From positions 62,001 to 126,000 of the forward strand of contig JASGKK010000003.1 in NCBI GenBank assembly GCA_047600605.1: a stretch of DNA of 64,000 bases, given 5' to 3'. Source of the stretch: CAYMZZ01 sp047600605. GTDB lineage: Bacteria; Bacteroidota; Bacteroidia; Chitinophagales; Chitinophagaceae. A model generated the notes under the pieces. That model had not been told where the DNA came from and made no database searches. It was given only the letters and a program-made list of their open reading frames with translations. The position numbers and the translations under genes were made by a program. Below are positions 26,057-35,057 of this stretch, in pieces (within the stretch, counting starts at the first letter, position 1; each line of letters begins with the position of its first letter).

Positions 26057-27442
26057 CTATTTTAAAGCATCTCTCAACTTCTGTGCATCTTCGATCTTAA
26101 AGAATCCATTTGCCTTGAAATTTTCAATACAATAATCAATCGCCCTTTTGGCTTCCTTCTTTTCCGTCTTTTTATCAACCAGGTATCTTGCAATCGTATA
26201 GTTGAGGTACAGGGCAAATTCCGGTCGTTTGGCCGACCATTTCTTTACAAATTCAATGGCATCCTTTGGTCTGTTCAATTGATTCATCAGCAAATTGAGT
26301 GGCCGTTGGAAATAAAAGAAGATGCCGGTCTGACCATCAGGATCCTCCAGGTTATAGGTCCAGTACTGCAATGCCTCCTCATAGGCCTTTACCAGTTCCA
26401 GTGCCTGGGCAAAAGTGGTATTATAGCTTTTACTCTTCCCCAGGAGTTCGGTCTTGTAAGCGAAAAAATCTTCTACCTGCTTTTTATTGGATAGTATCGC
26501 AAAAGCTGTGGAAAAGACGCCTTCATCGCGCGGGATGATATCCAGGTTGTAAATCCTTTTTACTTTTTGCCGGTAAGCTTTTACGACATCAATCGGGTTG
26601 GTATTGGCTTTTCGCAGTGAATCGAGTAATACTTCATCCCAGTCATTATCTTCCAGAAAATCTTTAAATACAAAAGATATTCCATCGGCCAGGGCCCGGT
26701 TGGCAACGGCAAAATGATCCACTTCATAAATGACCGACTTAAGATGCAGATTTGGATTGCGGACTGTTTTAAACAGGCTATCTTCTATTATGACGGCTTT
26801 TAATCTTCCTGAGGCGTCTTTTGTACCGGATGCTGCAAAATGATACCTATAATCGGGAAACACTCTTTCGGTAAACGCTTTTATTTCCTGCAACTGGCCT
26901 TTTTCGAGCTGTGGACTTAATGCCAAAACAGCCCTGAACCGCTGCCCCTGCTGCGCCATTGCCTTTTGTGAAAATACGGCACCATCAGAATGACCGATCA
27001 AAACAGGAAAGGCCGGTGTGGTAATATTTTTACTGAGGTAAGCAAACAATTCATTATTCAGATAATGATAAAAGGCGCGACTACTGGAGGTAAAATTGCC
27101 ATCGCTGCCCATTCGCAGATCTTTTGACCGGTTATTGCTATGTATCCCTATTACTATTGAAGGCGGAATGACCTTAGCCTCTGTCAATTGTTTAACAGTA
27201 ACCATGACCGGTTCAAACATCCAGCTTTCATCCAGCGTAATAAAGACCGGATATGTTTTTTCGCGCGCAAACTCATCTGGTAATGACACCTTAATAAAAC
27301 GTGTTTCCTTCAGCGTGTCGGAATAAAGTGTATCGACCCGGTAATTGTACGAGATAGCAGCAGCAGACGACCGGAGTTGTGAATGGGCTGTAGTGATCAA
27401 TAAAATAAGGATGACAGACAAAAAAAGTTTGTTCATTTTCAA
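26057..27442 (-). CDS. Exported esterase-like alpha/beta hydrolase with helical C-terminal half
   Basis: 461 aa with signal peptide (MKMNKLFLSVILILLITTAHSQ). Residues 35-280 match the esterase D/enterochelin-esterase type: FIKVSLPDEFAREKTYPVFITLDESWMF and nucleophile elbow GHSDGA; a His in the VDHFAVANRAL segment could complete the triad. The C-terminal 190 residues are helical, TPR-like. This fusion is common in Bacteroidota. Substrate unknown. It lies downstream of an AraC gene on the same strand (83 bp), which may regulate it. Confidence 0.85.
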   Translation of the reverse strand: MKMNKLFLSVILILLITTAHSQLRSSAAAISYNYRVDTLYSDTLKETRFIKVSLPDEFAREKTYPVFITLDESWMFEPVMVTVKQLTEAKVIPPSIVIGIHSNNRSKDLRMGSDGNFTSSSRAFYHYLNNELFAYLSKNITTPAFPVLIGHSDGAVFSQKAMAQQGQRFRAVLALSPQLEKGQLQEIKAFTERVFPDYRYHFAASGTKDASGRLKAVIIEDSLFKTVRNPNLHLKSVIYEVDHFAVANRALADGISFVFKDFLEDNDWDEVLLDSLRKANTNPIDVVKAYRQKVKRIYNLDIIPRDEGVFSTAFAILSNKKQVEDFFAYKTELLGKSKSYNTTFAQALELVKAYEEALQYWTYNLEDPDGQTGIFFYFQRPLNLLMNQLNRPKDAIEFVKKWSAKRPEFALYLNYTIARYLVDKKTEKKEAKRAIDYCIENFKANGFFKIEDAQKLRDALK

Positions 27443-27525
27443 GGCTTTTGAAATAAGCGTGGTGGTTATGACAAATCAAAATTGATTTGTTTGTAAATGA
27501 AAAACTTGTAAAAATGGGACATGCT

Positions 27526-28338
27526 CTATTTCAGCAGATGCCAGAAGGTATCTGTGTGGCCGAGCAGTGTGCCACGTTTGAAAAACTGTGCGGGAGTATT
27601 GGCCGTAAATTTTTTGTAAATCTTATTGAAATGCGACTGGTCATTGAAATTAAACTCATAGGCCAGCCGGGTGAAATTTTCCTCTGGTGTTATAAACAGC
27701 TTTTGCTTAATCGTTTTCCGGAAAAGTACAATCTCATAAAATCTTTTTACAGACACGCCCAGGTGTGTTTGAAAGAGCCGGTTGAGGTGGCGCCTGCTTA
27801 CCTGGCTGTCTTCCGAAAAATGTCCAACCGAAAAATCTTCGGCATGCCTGAAGATATAGTTGATACATTGATCGAGCAATTCGATCTTAAACCCGGTAAA
27901 CCGGTCGAATAAAAACCGGTCCAGGTAGTTGACCAGCTCATCTTCATCTGTCGTATCCAGCAACAGCTCCAGTTCCTGTGGCGAAAAAAAATTAAAGTCT
28001 TTAATGAAATCCGTAAAATCGACGCCTCCGTAAAACTGTTGTATACCCAGCGGATGAAATACAATCACAACTCTATGCAAGGTACCCAACTGTTTTACCA
28101 GTAGTACTTTTTCGCGTAATGGCGTAAATAGTTGCAGAGGACCGGCCTGAGGGTCATAGATCATTTCTGCCTCCTCCGTCCGGATATGCGATTTATATAA
28201 AGAAAGGGATGTATTGAAATGAGGAAAACAGATAAACTGATTTGAAACATTGGCTGGTTTAATATCCAGGTAGTAATAATCTACGTACCGGGCTATCAGG
28301 GGATGCTGAGGCCTGAATGTCTGAAAAATATCGGTCAT
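27526..28338 (-). CDS. AraC-family transcriptional regulator
   Basis: 270 aa. The N-terminal 140 residues are a sensing domain of the type HPLIARYVDYYYLDIKP...PHFNTSLSLY. The C-terminal HTH pair is DSQVSRRHLNRLFQTHLGVS and NFTRLAYEFNFNDQSHFNKIYKKFTANTPAQFF. It is immediately upstream of the esterase-like gene on the same strand and divergent from the 72-aa gene. Confidence 0.93.
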   Translation of the reverse strand: MTDIFQTFRPQHPLIARYVDYYYLDIKPANVSNQFICFPHFNTSLSLYKSHIRTEEAEMIYDPQAGPLQLFTPLREKVLLVKQLGTLHRVVIVFHPLGIQQFYGGVDFTDFIKDFNFFSPQELELLLDTTDEDELVNYLDRFLFDRFTGFKIELLDQCINYIFRHAEDFSVGHFSEDSQVSRRHLNRLFQTHLGVSVKRFYEIVLFRKTIKQKLFITPEENFTRLAYEFNFNDQSHFNKIYKKFTANTPAQFFKRGTLLGHTDTFWHLLK

Positions 28339-28565
28339 CCTGCTACGGTTCGGTTTGAATCAGTGGTTTAACGCAGTAATCTCCTTAAAATTATTCGCTT
28401 TGCGTTTTCCTCCCCTTCCCATCGGCGCAAAATGCTGCTTTTTTTGATTTTTTAACTATTTCAGGGCTGGCTGCCAAGGACGCCAGTGCCGATTGCCGGG
28501 TCGGTGCCTTATTGATCAGGCATGATTTTTATTTCAGTTAACTTGCATCGTTTAACCAGTATATC

Positions 28566-28784
28566 ATGAGCCAGGCATTTGTAAAAGAAGAGGACGGACA
28601 GTGGCTGCACGACCTGCCTCCCACCTTAGCAGCGCTGATCAATTATCTGACCCGCGAAAACAATGGAGTGCGGGTATATGAGTTAAAGACCTCCTTTTCC
28701 AAAACTGGAAAAGAATTACATCATATGAGCAATGGACTCAGCTATTTTGTAAATGACCAGCGCCAATGGGAAATTGAATGGTGA
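28566..28784 (+). CDS. 72-aa protein of unknown function
   Basis: A soluble small protein (MSQAFVKEEDGQWLHDLPPTL then LINYLTRENNGVRVYELK). The run of aromatic and charged residues and end GLSYFVNDQRQWEIEW suggest one compact domain. No family recognised beyond small conserved proteins of Bacteroidota. It is followed by the convergent T9SS gene 38 bp later and preceded by a 227-bp non-coding region shared with the divergent AraC gene. Confidence 0.72.
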   Translation: MSQAFVKEEDGQWLHDLPPTLAALINYLTRENNGVRVYELKTSFSKTGKELHHMSNGLSYFVNDQRQWEIEW

Positions 28785-28822
28785 CCTTCCCTTTGCCAGC
28801 GCTACAGATACCTGCCACAGGC

Positions 28823-30361
28823 TTATTGCAGCAGCAGCTTCACACTTTTGTCCCCTACCCTCAGCCAGTAGTTGCCTTTGGGCAGATGCTGAACTGAAAT
28901 GGTATGTGTGCCGGCCGCCAGTTTCTGCTGCATGATGCAGGTGCCATAGCCATTTATCAATTGAACTGTCGAAGTTTCATGCAATTGTAATTGCACCGCA
29001 CCTGTACTTACAGGGTTGGGAAATACACTGAAAGAAGCGGCCCGGCCACCTGCCTGGATCATCACGATCTTGCTATAATTATAGTTACCATCCGCATCCA
29101 CCTCAGCAATACGATAATAATTAATCCCCTGAGGCGGGCTATTATGGAGAAAATCATACAATTGAACTGTAGCACTGTTTCCTGCGGCTGTTTTGGTACC
29201 AATACGGTTCCACTCCCTGCCATTGGCGCTATATTCCACCTTAAAATATTTTGATCGTTCTTCCGTAGCTGTACTCCAGCTTAACAGCACTCCCTGCCCC
29301 TGCTGCCGTGCAGAGAAACCCAGCCAATGTACGGGAAGGGTTCCAGTGAGCATAGTGGCCGTCACCACATCACTATAATCATAAGTACCATAACCGTTAT
29401 CCAGGCGGGCGCGGTAATAGGTTGTCTGGCTCAATGGACCCATCAGAGCACTGGTAAGCGTGGCCGTTGTGGCTGTGTTGATATTTGCCCAGGCGCTATT
29501 GTCAGGCGATTGCTGCCATTGAATAGTAGTATAAGGAAAATTGGTAATGGTGATATCCGCCGGCTCCGTGTCTTCGTTGACCGATTGATTGGCCGGCAGG
29601 GTACCGTTTGAATTTTTAGTAACTGTAGAAGCCTGCCAGGCTGGTCCATTCACAAGCGTGCCATTGCGTCCATTACCCGTATTGTCTGTAACGGTGGTAC
29701 CTGTATTGTTGGTCATTTTGTAATAAGCAAGCAAACCCGATGAGTTGACAGCAACCTGCTGATACTGGTTAGTTGTGATCTGGGTATTGCTGCGTATACT
29801 GTTCCAGACACGCACCTCATCCAACTGGCCGGCAAAAAAACCTGATGCACTGGCATTATCCCATTCCTGGCCCAGTGAAAACTTGTCTGTATTCTGTACT
29901 ACATCGGCTGCTGGCAGGGTACGAGTCACGTCAGCAGTATTGCTGCCGTTGAGATACAGCTGAATGACCCGCGTAGCCGAATTAAATGTTACCGCTACAT
30001 GATACCAGGTATTGATACTAGTTGCTGTACTGCCATAGAGCGTACCGGGACTTGAATTGGGCGAATAGATATACATCTTATTGCCGGTGCTGGGACCGAC
30101 ACCGATCTCAATTCGATTGGTGCCATCTGAGGGGTTGAAGGCCAGGATAGATTCTGTATAGGTCACGGTGCGGGAGGAACGAAACCAGAATTCTATCGTC
30201 CAACTGCTACCTGATACTGCAGTAGAAACCGTGTTAGCGGTAAAATAGTCGTTGGTCCCATCAAAGGACAACTGATATCCCCAGCGAGCGTCCTGGGCAG
30301 AGGTGTTGAGACCAGTAATAACTGCAAAAAAGAGTACTGTACTGCGCAGATAATTTTTCAT
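28823..30361 (-). CDS. LamG-domain protein secreted by the type IX system
   Basis: 512 aa with signal peptide. Residues 28-220 form a LamG/concanavalin-like jelly roll (LSFDGTNDYFTANTV, SWTIEFWFRSS, TWYHVAVTFNSATRVIQLYLNG, GQLDEVRVWNSIRS). Further Ig-like segments follow, and the last 75 residues are a type IX sorting domain (FSVFPNPVSTGAVQLQL, then LPKGNYWLRV). The protein should cross the outer membrane and be attached or released at the surface. LamG implies carbohydrate or ligand binding. It is convergent with the 72-aa gene. Confidence 0.92.
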   Translation of the reverse strand: MKNYLRSTVLFFAVITGLNTSAQDARWGYQLSFDGTNDYFTANTVSTAVSGSSWTIEFWFRSSRTVTYTESILAFNPSDGTNRIEIGVGPSTGNKMYIYSPNSSPGTLYGSTATSINTWYHVAVTFNSATRVIQLYLNGSNTADVTRTLPAADVVQNTDKFSLGQEWDNASASGFFAGQLDEVRVWNSIRSNTQITTNQYQQVAVNSSGLLAYYKMTNNTGTTVTDNTGNGRNGTLVNGPAWQASTVTKNSNGTLPANQSVNEDTEPADITITNFPYTTIQWQQSPDNSAWANINTATTATLTSALMGPLSQTTYYRARLDNGYGTYDYSDVVTATMLTGTLPVHWLGFSARQQGQGVLLSWSTATEERSKYFKVEYSANGREWNRIGTKTAAGNSATVQLYDFLHNSPPQGINYYRIAEVDADGNYNYSKIVMIQAGGRAASFSVFPNPVSTGAVQLQLHETSTVQLINGYGTCIMQQKLAAGTHTISVQHLPKGNYWLRVGDKSVKLLLQ

Positions 30362-30523
30362 AGTAAGCTTATTGGATAGTGAGTGCCCTGGCGGGCAACG
30401 CGCAAAATACAGTGCTATATCTGGTGCATCAATAATGGTAAAACCTTAGTGGCTATTTTTTTGATAATTGTCGTATAAAACAGCCCCTGGAAGAAGACAG
30501 TCCTGATAAAAGCTACTGATCAA

Positions 30524-30910
30524 ATGAATTGCCCTCCCGGCAGCAAAACTTCTTTCTATTTTAAATGTGTATCCGTAGATGGTCTTACCCTCGATGGCGA
30601 ATGGAGTTCAGGTGGCCCTTATGGCAACCCCAATTGGTACAAGGATCCTAACTATAAAGAAGGAACCATAAGATTCTATAAAGACGGCCGGTTTGAAAAT
30701 ATTGGAGGATTCTACCCGGTAAAAGAAGGGGCATCGGGCATTGTTTATAAAGATGGGGGCAATACCTATATCATCAAAGACTTTATCCTGGTGCTTACCT
30801 ATAGCGATAGACAGGTATTCCATTCAGGGCTCACCGGCCTCAAAGATGTAAACCCCTTCAAGGACAATGAAGTTCTCTTTTTTAGAGAAGTTCCTTTTTC
30901 AAAAAGCTGA
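30524..30910 (+). pseudogene. Relic of the C-terminal domain of the 590-aa secreted protein family
   Basis: The 128 codons from ATG resemble the last domain of the intact 590-aa protein at 42492-44264: VDGLTLDGEWS against VDGLRFEGAYS, RFYKDGRFENIGGF against FFKKDGTYINEG, and IIKDFILVLTYSDRQ against VVNYSLILTTQSGRK. The frame is open further upstream to about 30479 and the similarity continues there (VLIKATDQM against ELYKISATAM), without an ATG or signal peptide. So this is most likely a 5'-truncated gene, not a full small gene. It could still be expressed from the internal ATG. Confidence 0.65.
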
Positions 30911-30983
30911 ACAGGTAAGGCGATCATTGGGATCAGTATAAATTTTCTGCTGCAGGTCCGCGAACCATCACAGGTCTACAACA

Positions 30984-31153
30984 GACAGAGACGTTTGAAG
31001 GGAAAATCGCTTTACGGCATTACCCTGTCTTATTCTTTTATTTTTCTTGTGGTTCACGAAGTGCCTTGTGAACCACATTGACCGGTCGTGGAGGCAAGAG
31101 GGTCGATTAACCTGAGTATACAAACACGTATTCAGGTACAACATAAAAAACGT
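30984..31153 (+). repeat. Intergenic dispersed repeat, copy A
   Basis: About 170 bp between the relic and the TlpA gene. It is similar, in opposite orientation, to 55471-55629. Shared blocks in order: GACAGAG, CTTGTGGTT, CCTTGTGAACCACAT, GGCAA-AGGG-CGATTAA and ATACAAACA. It contains a perfect 10-bp hairpin TGTGGTTCAC (31048-31057) with GTGAACCACA (31068-31077). No coding frame is conserved. It may be a mobile-element relic or a structured RNA. Confidence 0.65.
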
Positions 31154-31294
31154 ATCCCCTCATATTTTTTGGAGAACAGGGGTCCCATCACTATCCAATA
31201 AATCATTTTATGGAATACGTGGTGTACTGCATCATAATCCTGCTTTTGGCCAGGATACGGCCGCAACTAACTACCGATATTATATCTACCTGCT

Positions 31295-32683
31295 ATGAGA
31301 AGTGCAATGATTATTTCCTTCCTGCTACTGACAATATTTTCCTATTCCCAGCCGACACTGACCCTTTTATCGAGTGACCCTAAAGTTACAAGCCTGTGGT
31401 TAAATGTATGGATAGGTGAGCACCAGGTAGATCCTCAGCTTTATCGTTTGGGTACCGCCTATAAGGTCCAGCGGCAGGAGATACCAACCCGCGAGGCTGT
31501 CCGTATTTCAGTTGGTTCACCTATTACTATCGTGAAAGGTGAGCTGATAGCCAGCTGGTCTTTTAGCTACCGTTTTGCGCCCGGCGATACAGTCGATATT
31601 AGCATGGGCAAATCGGATATGCCGTTGTTTTCTATCCGGAATAAACCCGGCAGCCTGTACGAAACCAATCTCGATTATTTTCAAAAGGTAGCTTCCGTCG
31701 AAAAAGGCGATACACTTATTGCCCGCACCCTGGCCGCTCATCAGGAAAAAAGAAATAGCTATTATCAGTTTATTGACAGCCTGCATACAGCCCGGCTTCT
31801 TTCCGATAGTTTTCATACCGCTGTTATGAACAATCGGTTATTTGCCGATCAGATAGCCCTGATCGGGTTTTACCGGTCACAAAAAATGCCTTTATCTGCA
31901 GCCGACTTTACAGCCATCCCATTATTTGAAGATTCATTGCTGGTATATAGCGGTTATCTCCCTTATATGAACAGCTACATTCATACATTTCTGCTGCCAT
32001 CCAGTCCCAGGGGCGCGGCCGGACAAAGTATACGCGAAGTGCAATTTTTTAATACTTGTCTGAAGGCAGGAAAAAGTGATACAAGAGAGCAACTGTTGTT
32101 CAAATCTCTGCTGCGGGTATATGAATTTGCCCGGCCTTCATTTGATTCCTGTTTTAAAAAATACACCCAGGTTAGCCTGAATAAGGACAATGAGCAGTTT
32201 CTGCTATCATTCAAAGCCAATGCAGACCGGGATAAGCAGTTTGCCAGCAGTACCAGGGCCTTAAAAGATCAGTTGATCAGTGAAAGCAGCAATGCTTCTG
32301 TCCCTTTCACTGCATTGCTGAATAAATATAAAGGCAAAGTCATCTATATTGATTTCTGGGCAAGCTGGTGCGTCCCCTGCATTGCAGAGATGAAACCGGG
32401 CAGGGAACTTAAAGAAAAATTAAGCGGTGAACCATTTGTACTTATCTCCATTTCGCTCGACGAAAGCATTTCAGCGTGGAAGGCTGCAGCAACCAAATAT
32501 CTGCAGGATAAAACGGAAAGTTATATACTGGCCAATCCGAAAAAATCTACCCTGATCAGCCAGTTTAAACTAACCAGTATTCCCCGCTACCTGCTGGTAG
32601 ACAAGACAGGGAAGATCGTTGATAAGGATGCCAAACGTCCCAGTGATGAGCAGCTGATGGCTGATATAAAAGCCCTCCTGTAA
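31295..32683 (+). CDS. TlpA-like thioredoxin-fold protein
   Basis: 462 aa with a signal peptide (MRSAMIISFLLLTIFSYSQ). The first 320 residues are a beta-rich and helical region without clear family match. The C-terminal 130 residues are a TlpA domain with active site WCVPC in FWASWCVPCIAEM and cis-Pro in LTSIPRYLLVDK. It should act on disulfides in the periplasm. A bidirectional terminator lies 78 bp downstream, shared with the convergent lipoprotein gene. Confidence 0.9.
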   Translation: MRSAMIISFLLLTIFSYSQPTLTLLSSDPKVTSLWLNVWIGEHQVDPQLYRLGTAYKVQRQEIPTREAVRISVGSPITIVKGELIASWSFSYRFAPGDTVDISMGKSDMPLFSIRNKPGSLYETNLDYFQKVASVEKGDTLIARTLAAHQEKRNSYYQFIDSLHTARLLSDSFHTAVMNNRLFADQIALIGFYRSQKMPLSAADFTAIPLFEDSLLVYSGYLPYMNSYIHTFLLPSSPRGAAGQSIREVQFFNTCLKAGKSDTREQLLFKSLLRVYEFARPSFDSCFKKYTQVSLNKDNEQFLLSFKANADRDKQFASSTRALKDQLISESSNASVPFTALLNKYKGKVIYIDFWASWCVPCIAEMKPGRELKEKLSGEPFVLISISLDESISAWKAAATKYLQDKTESYILANPKKSTLISQFKLTSIPRYLLVDKTGKIVDKDAKRPSDEQLMADIKALL

Positions 32684-32760
32684 ATCCGGATGCATCCCGA
32701 GAAAAAAACATTTGTCCGGCACCGGTGGTTGACGGGCTAACCAGTATCTTCAACAACAAA

Positions 32761-32786
32761 GCCGTGTCTTTACAGACACGGCTTTT
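32761..32786. terminator. Bidirectional Rho-independent terminator
   Basis: Perfect 9-bp stem GCCGTGTCT/AGACACGGC with a 4-nt loop, followed by TTTT on the plus strand and by TTTGTTGTTG on the minus strand. It lies between the convergent TlpA and lipoprotein genes. Confidence 0.88.
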
Positions 32787-32817
32787 CCATCTACCTAAAC
32801 TACCTATACACCTTTTA

Positions 32818-33672
32818 TCAGGGCTGACGGCCCAGGTAAAAAGGAAAATCGTTGGGCGACTGCAGGCCACTTTCATAAGAGCCGCTTGAAGAGCCGGAGG
32901 GGTCAAAATAAAACTCGATCCATTCTGTAAGATTGGAGGCACTGCTGGCACCAATAAATACTTTTTTTGTAACGCCATTTACTTCGCATTGTGCAGTAAT
33001 GCGGTAAGTCGTTACCGGCACATCACCCATATAATAGTTTGGCTTGCCATTCTGGATAGTAAAGGTTTTCACCACCGGTGCTGTAGCTACCGAGCCATCG
33101 AGGTATTTTGCCCCGCTTACCGGCGTAAGCGTAACGGCGAGTTTTGCACCAGCAGGCATTTCGGGTACCACATCGTTGTAATTAACCAGGCGCAGGGAGG
33201 CGCCAAAGTATCCCCATCCATTCTCAAAACTGGCTGATCGGTCTGGTATGCGGCCACTTATCTTCCACACAAAATCTCTTACCAGTGTCTTACCTTCCGT
33301 AGCAAACGCATCATAATCCTGATCGTTCTTCATACCCAGGCGCAGGTGATATACCTGGTCTTCATACATTACTTCTTTCCAGGCATATATCTTCCAGCCA
33401 CCGATAGAAGTCAGCTTTAATTTATAGCGCCCATCAGCGCCGGTAGTGCCATCAATATGAATATTGTTGCCGGTGGGGTTTTCAGCTCTTACTTTTATTC
33501 CTGCCAGTGGCCGCCCCTGAGCATCTACGGCAATACCCGTGACTACATTGGCCTGATCGGTACCACCGCCCGAAGGCTCTTTGGCCGATGACTTGGAGCA
33601 GGAAGAAAATCCGATGCCCATCAATAGAGCACTCATCAAAAGATAAGGTTTGAGTGATAATAACTTTCTCAT
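32818..33672 (-). CDS. Lipoprotein with carboxypeptidase-regulatory-like domain
   Basis: 284 aa. Signal peptide with lipobox (FSSC), then SKSSAKEPSGGG linker. Residues 40-120 match the carboxypeptidase-regulatory/CarboxypepD fold (VTGIAVDAQGRPLAGIKVRAENPTG, TTGADGRYKLKLTS). The C-terminal 150 residues are beta-rich. Likely anchored in the outer membrane. No enzyme motif. It is convergent with TlpA and upstream of nothing on its own strand within 170 bp. Confidence 0.87.
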   Translation of the reverse strand: MRKLLSLKPYLLMSALLMGIGFSSCSKSSAKEPSGGGTDQANVVTGIAVDAQGRPLAGIKVRAENPTGNNIHIDGTTGADGRYKLKLTSIGGWKIYAWKEVMYEDQVYHLRLGMKNDQDYDAFATEGKTLVRDFVWKISGRIPDRSASFENGWGYFGASLRLVNYNDVVPEMPAGAKLAVTLTPVSGAKYLDGSVATAPVVKTFTIQNGKPNYYMGDVPVTTYRITAQCEVNGVTKKVFIGASSASNLTEWIEFYFDPSGSSSGSYESGLQSPNDFPFYLGRQP

Positions 33673-33846
33673 TGTCTTGATTTACTGTTTGTATTTAAGA
33701 TTGTTTTATTTAACACAGTAAAACTAGACGGGGCCAATCCAGGTATACTACCTATATGGCATTAACTGTAGATAAGAAAAGCTGGTTTGTGGCAAATCAA
33801 TTATGAATTGTAAAAAACAGAACCAGTAGTCGTGCTAAGAGCAAGT

Positions 33847-34104
33847 CTAATTGCAACTGCACTGACAATTTGCCGAAGCCCGGCGGGCAGGAATCGAAAT
33901 TTCTCCAAATAACCAGTCTGTGTACAGGCGACTGCTATTGTCCACAGCATCAGTATCAGGTAAAAAATGGGCCGGGGCCTCTGGCTTAGTATCTGCATTA
34001 TTGAATACGGTGGGTTTCCTTACTGAGTCGGTGGGTGTGCTCAGCATAGAGGCTATAAGTGTAAACATAAAGAATGATTTTTTGATTGTTAAACAACCTG
34101 ACAT
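33847..34104 (-). CDS. Small exported protein with C-terminal Cys-x-Cys-x-Cys tail
   Basis: 85 aa. Residues 8-25 are a signal-like hydrophobic segment (IKKSFFMFTLIASML), the middle is acidic and Pro-rich, and the last seven residues are NCQCSCN. The start lies inside the end of the GNAT gene (16-bp overlap), so translation is probably coupled. No family recognised. The Cys tail matches the other members of the locus, which is the main reason to accept it as a gene. A metal-binding or modified peptide is possible; function is unproven. Confidence 0.55.
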   Translation of the reverse strand: MSGCLTIKKSFFMFTLIASMLSTPTDSVRKPTVFNNADTKPEAPAHFLPDTDAVDNSSRLYTDWLFGEISIPARRASANCQCSCN

Positions 34105-34736
34105 ATCTCGCCTCTCTCGTTGCAGCAGCAGGAGGAAAGTTTTTTATTTAAGTAAGGGCTGCTGCAATTCCAGCAACTGGCGGGAGGATGAGTGGTCGCG
34201 ATAAAACCCATAGCTTCGGTGGCTTCGCTGATGTCGGCTGGCAGTATCCCGGCTTCAAAACCCAGTTCGCCAGACTGTGCCGAATACAATTTTCCCACAT
34301 ACTGAAATCCCGCTTTGCGAATTCCTTTTAGTGATGCCTGGTTTTCCGGAGCATGAATAATCCAGAAGCGCTCTGCTTTGTCCCATTCAGCATTTATCAT
34401 GAACTGTAACAGCGTGGGATAAATACCCAAACCGCGGAATGGCAGCATAGTACGGAAATTCCAGAGGTACCGGTTATAAAGTGGTAAAATAAATGCATGG
34501 TTCAACTCACCCAGTCGCGCCCGGCCTCTTGCCATCCAGCCAAAAGCAGCAGGCTCATCATTTATAATGGCGACATAAGCCAGGTTATCGTTGGCCAGCC
34601 GACGCAAAACTTCAGATTCGGGTACGTCGCCCAGCTTTGAAAGCAGGGTAATATCGGTACACTCTTCAATATGCAGCCCGGCTACAGGTTTTAAAAAAGG
34701 AAGCTCATCTTTTGTTGCAAATGTATATAGCGACAT
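34089..34736 (-). CDS. GNAT-family N-acetyltransferase with Cys-rich C-terminal tail
   Basis: 215 aa. The GNAT core is complete: AYVAIINDEPAAFGWMA, the acetyl-CoA loop around FRGLGIYPTLLQFMI, and AERFWIIHAPENQASLKGIRKAGFQYVG. After the core the last 35 residues carry six cysteines (SCWNC, SSCCC and one in EIC), unusual for the family and similar in style to its neighbours. It lies 55 bp downstream of the 37-aa Cys-rich peptide gene with a terminator-like hairpin between, and overlaps the 85-aa gene. It could acetylate a small peptide or a thiol compound; the substrate is unknown. Confidence 0.87.
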   Translation of the reverse strand: MSLYTFATKDELPFLKPVAGLHIEECTDITLLSKLGDVPESEVLRRLANDNLAYVAIINDEPAAFGWMARGRARLGELNHAFILPLYNRYLWNFRTMLPFRGLGIYPTLLQFMINAEWDKAERFWIIHAPENQASLKGIRKAGFQYVGKLYSAQSGELGFEAGILPADISEATEAMGFIATTHPPASCWNCSSPYLNKKLSSCCCNERGEICQVV

Positions 34737-34761
34737 AGCAGTTGTTTAGTTGATTAGGAAA

Positions 34762-34784
34762 GGGGCACATTTATGGTGTGCCCC
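34762..34784 (-). terminator. Hairpin between the Cys-rich peptide and GNAT genes
   Basis: GGGGCACA/TGTGCCCC, 8 bp, loop of 7 nt, followed on the minus strand by TTTCC. The weak U tract suggests partial termination, which would give more of the small peptide than of the GNAT enzyme. Confidence 0.5.
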
Positions 34785-34791
34785 GATTGAC

Positions 34792-34905
34792 TCAGGCAGC
34801 ACAGGCGCAGCCGCAGGTGCAGGTACTGCCGGGGCAGTTGTCGCCGCAGTTGCAGATGGTATTGTTTTGAGCGGTTGTGCCACAGGCGCATTGTTTAGTT
34901 TCCAT
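34792..34905 (-). CDS. 37-aa metallothionein-like Cys-rich peptide
   Basis: Starts METKQCACG and ends CTCGCACAA. Nine of 37 residues are Cys (positions 6, 8, 18, 20, 24, 29, 31, 33, 35), mostly in C-x-C pairs with Gly, Asn, Thr and Ala between. No aromatic residue and no hydrophobic core. This is what metallothioneins look like; a Cys-rich ribosomal peptide that is later modified is the alternative. A TAGCTTTG -7 box lies 36-43 bp upstream of the start on this strand. It is the first gene of the GNAT operon and divergent from an AraC regulator. The length is too short for ordinary gene finders. Confidence 0.78.
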   Translation of the reverse strand: METKQCACGTTAQNNTICNCGDNCPGSTCTCGCACAA

Positions 34906-34940
34906 TGTTTGTTTTTTTATTGTTGAATAATTTGATACAG

Positions 34941-34948
34941 CAAAGCTA
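34941..34948 (-). promoter_or_regulatory. Candidate -7 box of the Cys-rich peptide gene
   Basis: On the minus strand the sequence reads TAGCTTTG, a full match to TAnnTTTG, about 36 nt from the ATG. A clear TTG -33 box is not present, which fits an activator-dependent promoter. The shared region (34906-35057) also holds three TTTACA words (34977, 35012, 35035) and a CAGGG/CCCTG dyad, possible AraC sites. Confidence 0.45.
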
Positions 34949-35057
34949 AGCTGCGCCGGTAGCGAGGTCCGTACACTTTACAGGGTTTGATGTATACAAT
35001 TCCCTGCTTGTTTTACACTGCTAATAACAATACATTTACAACATAACAGGTAAATGA

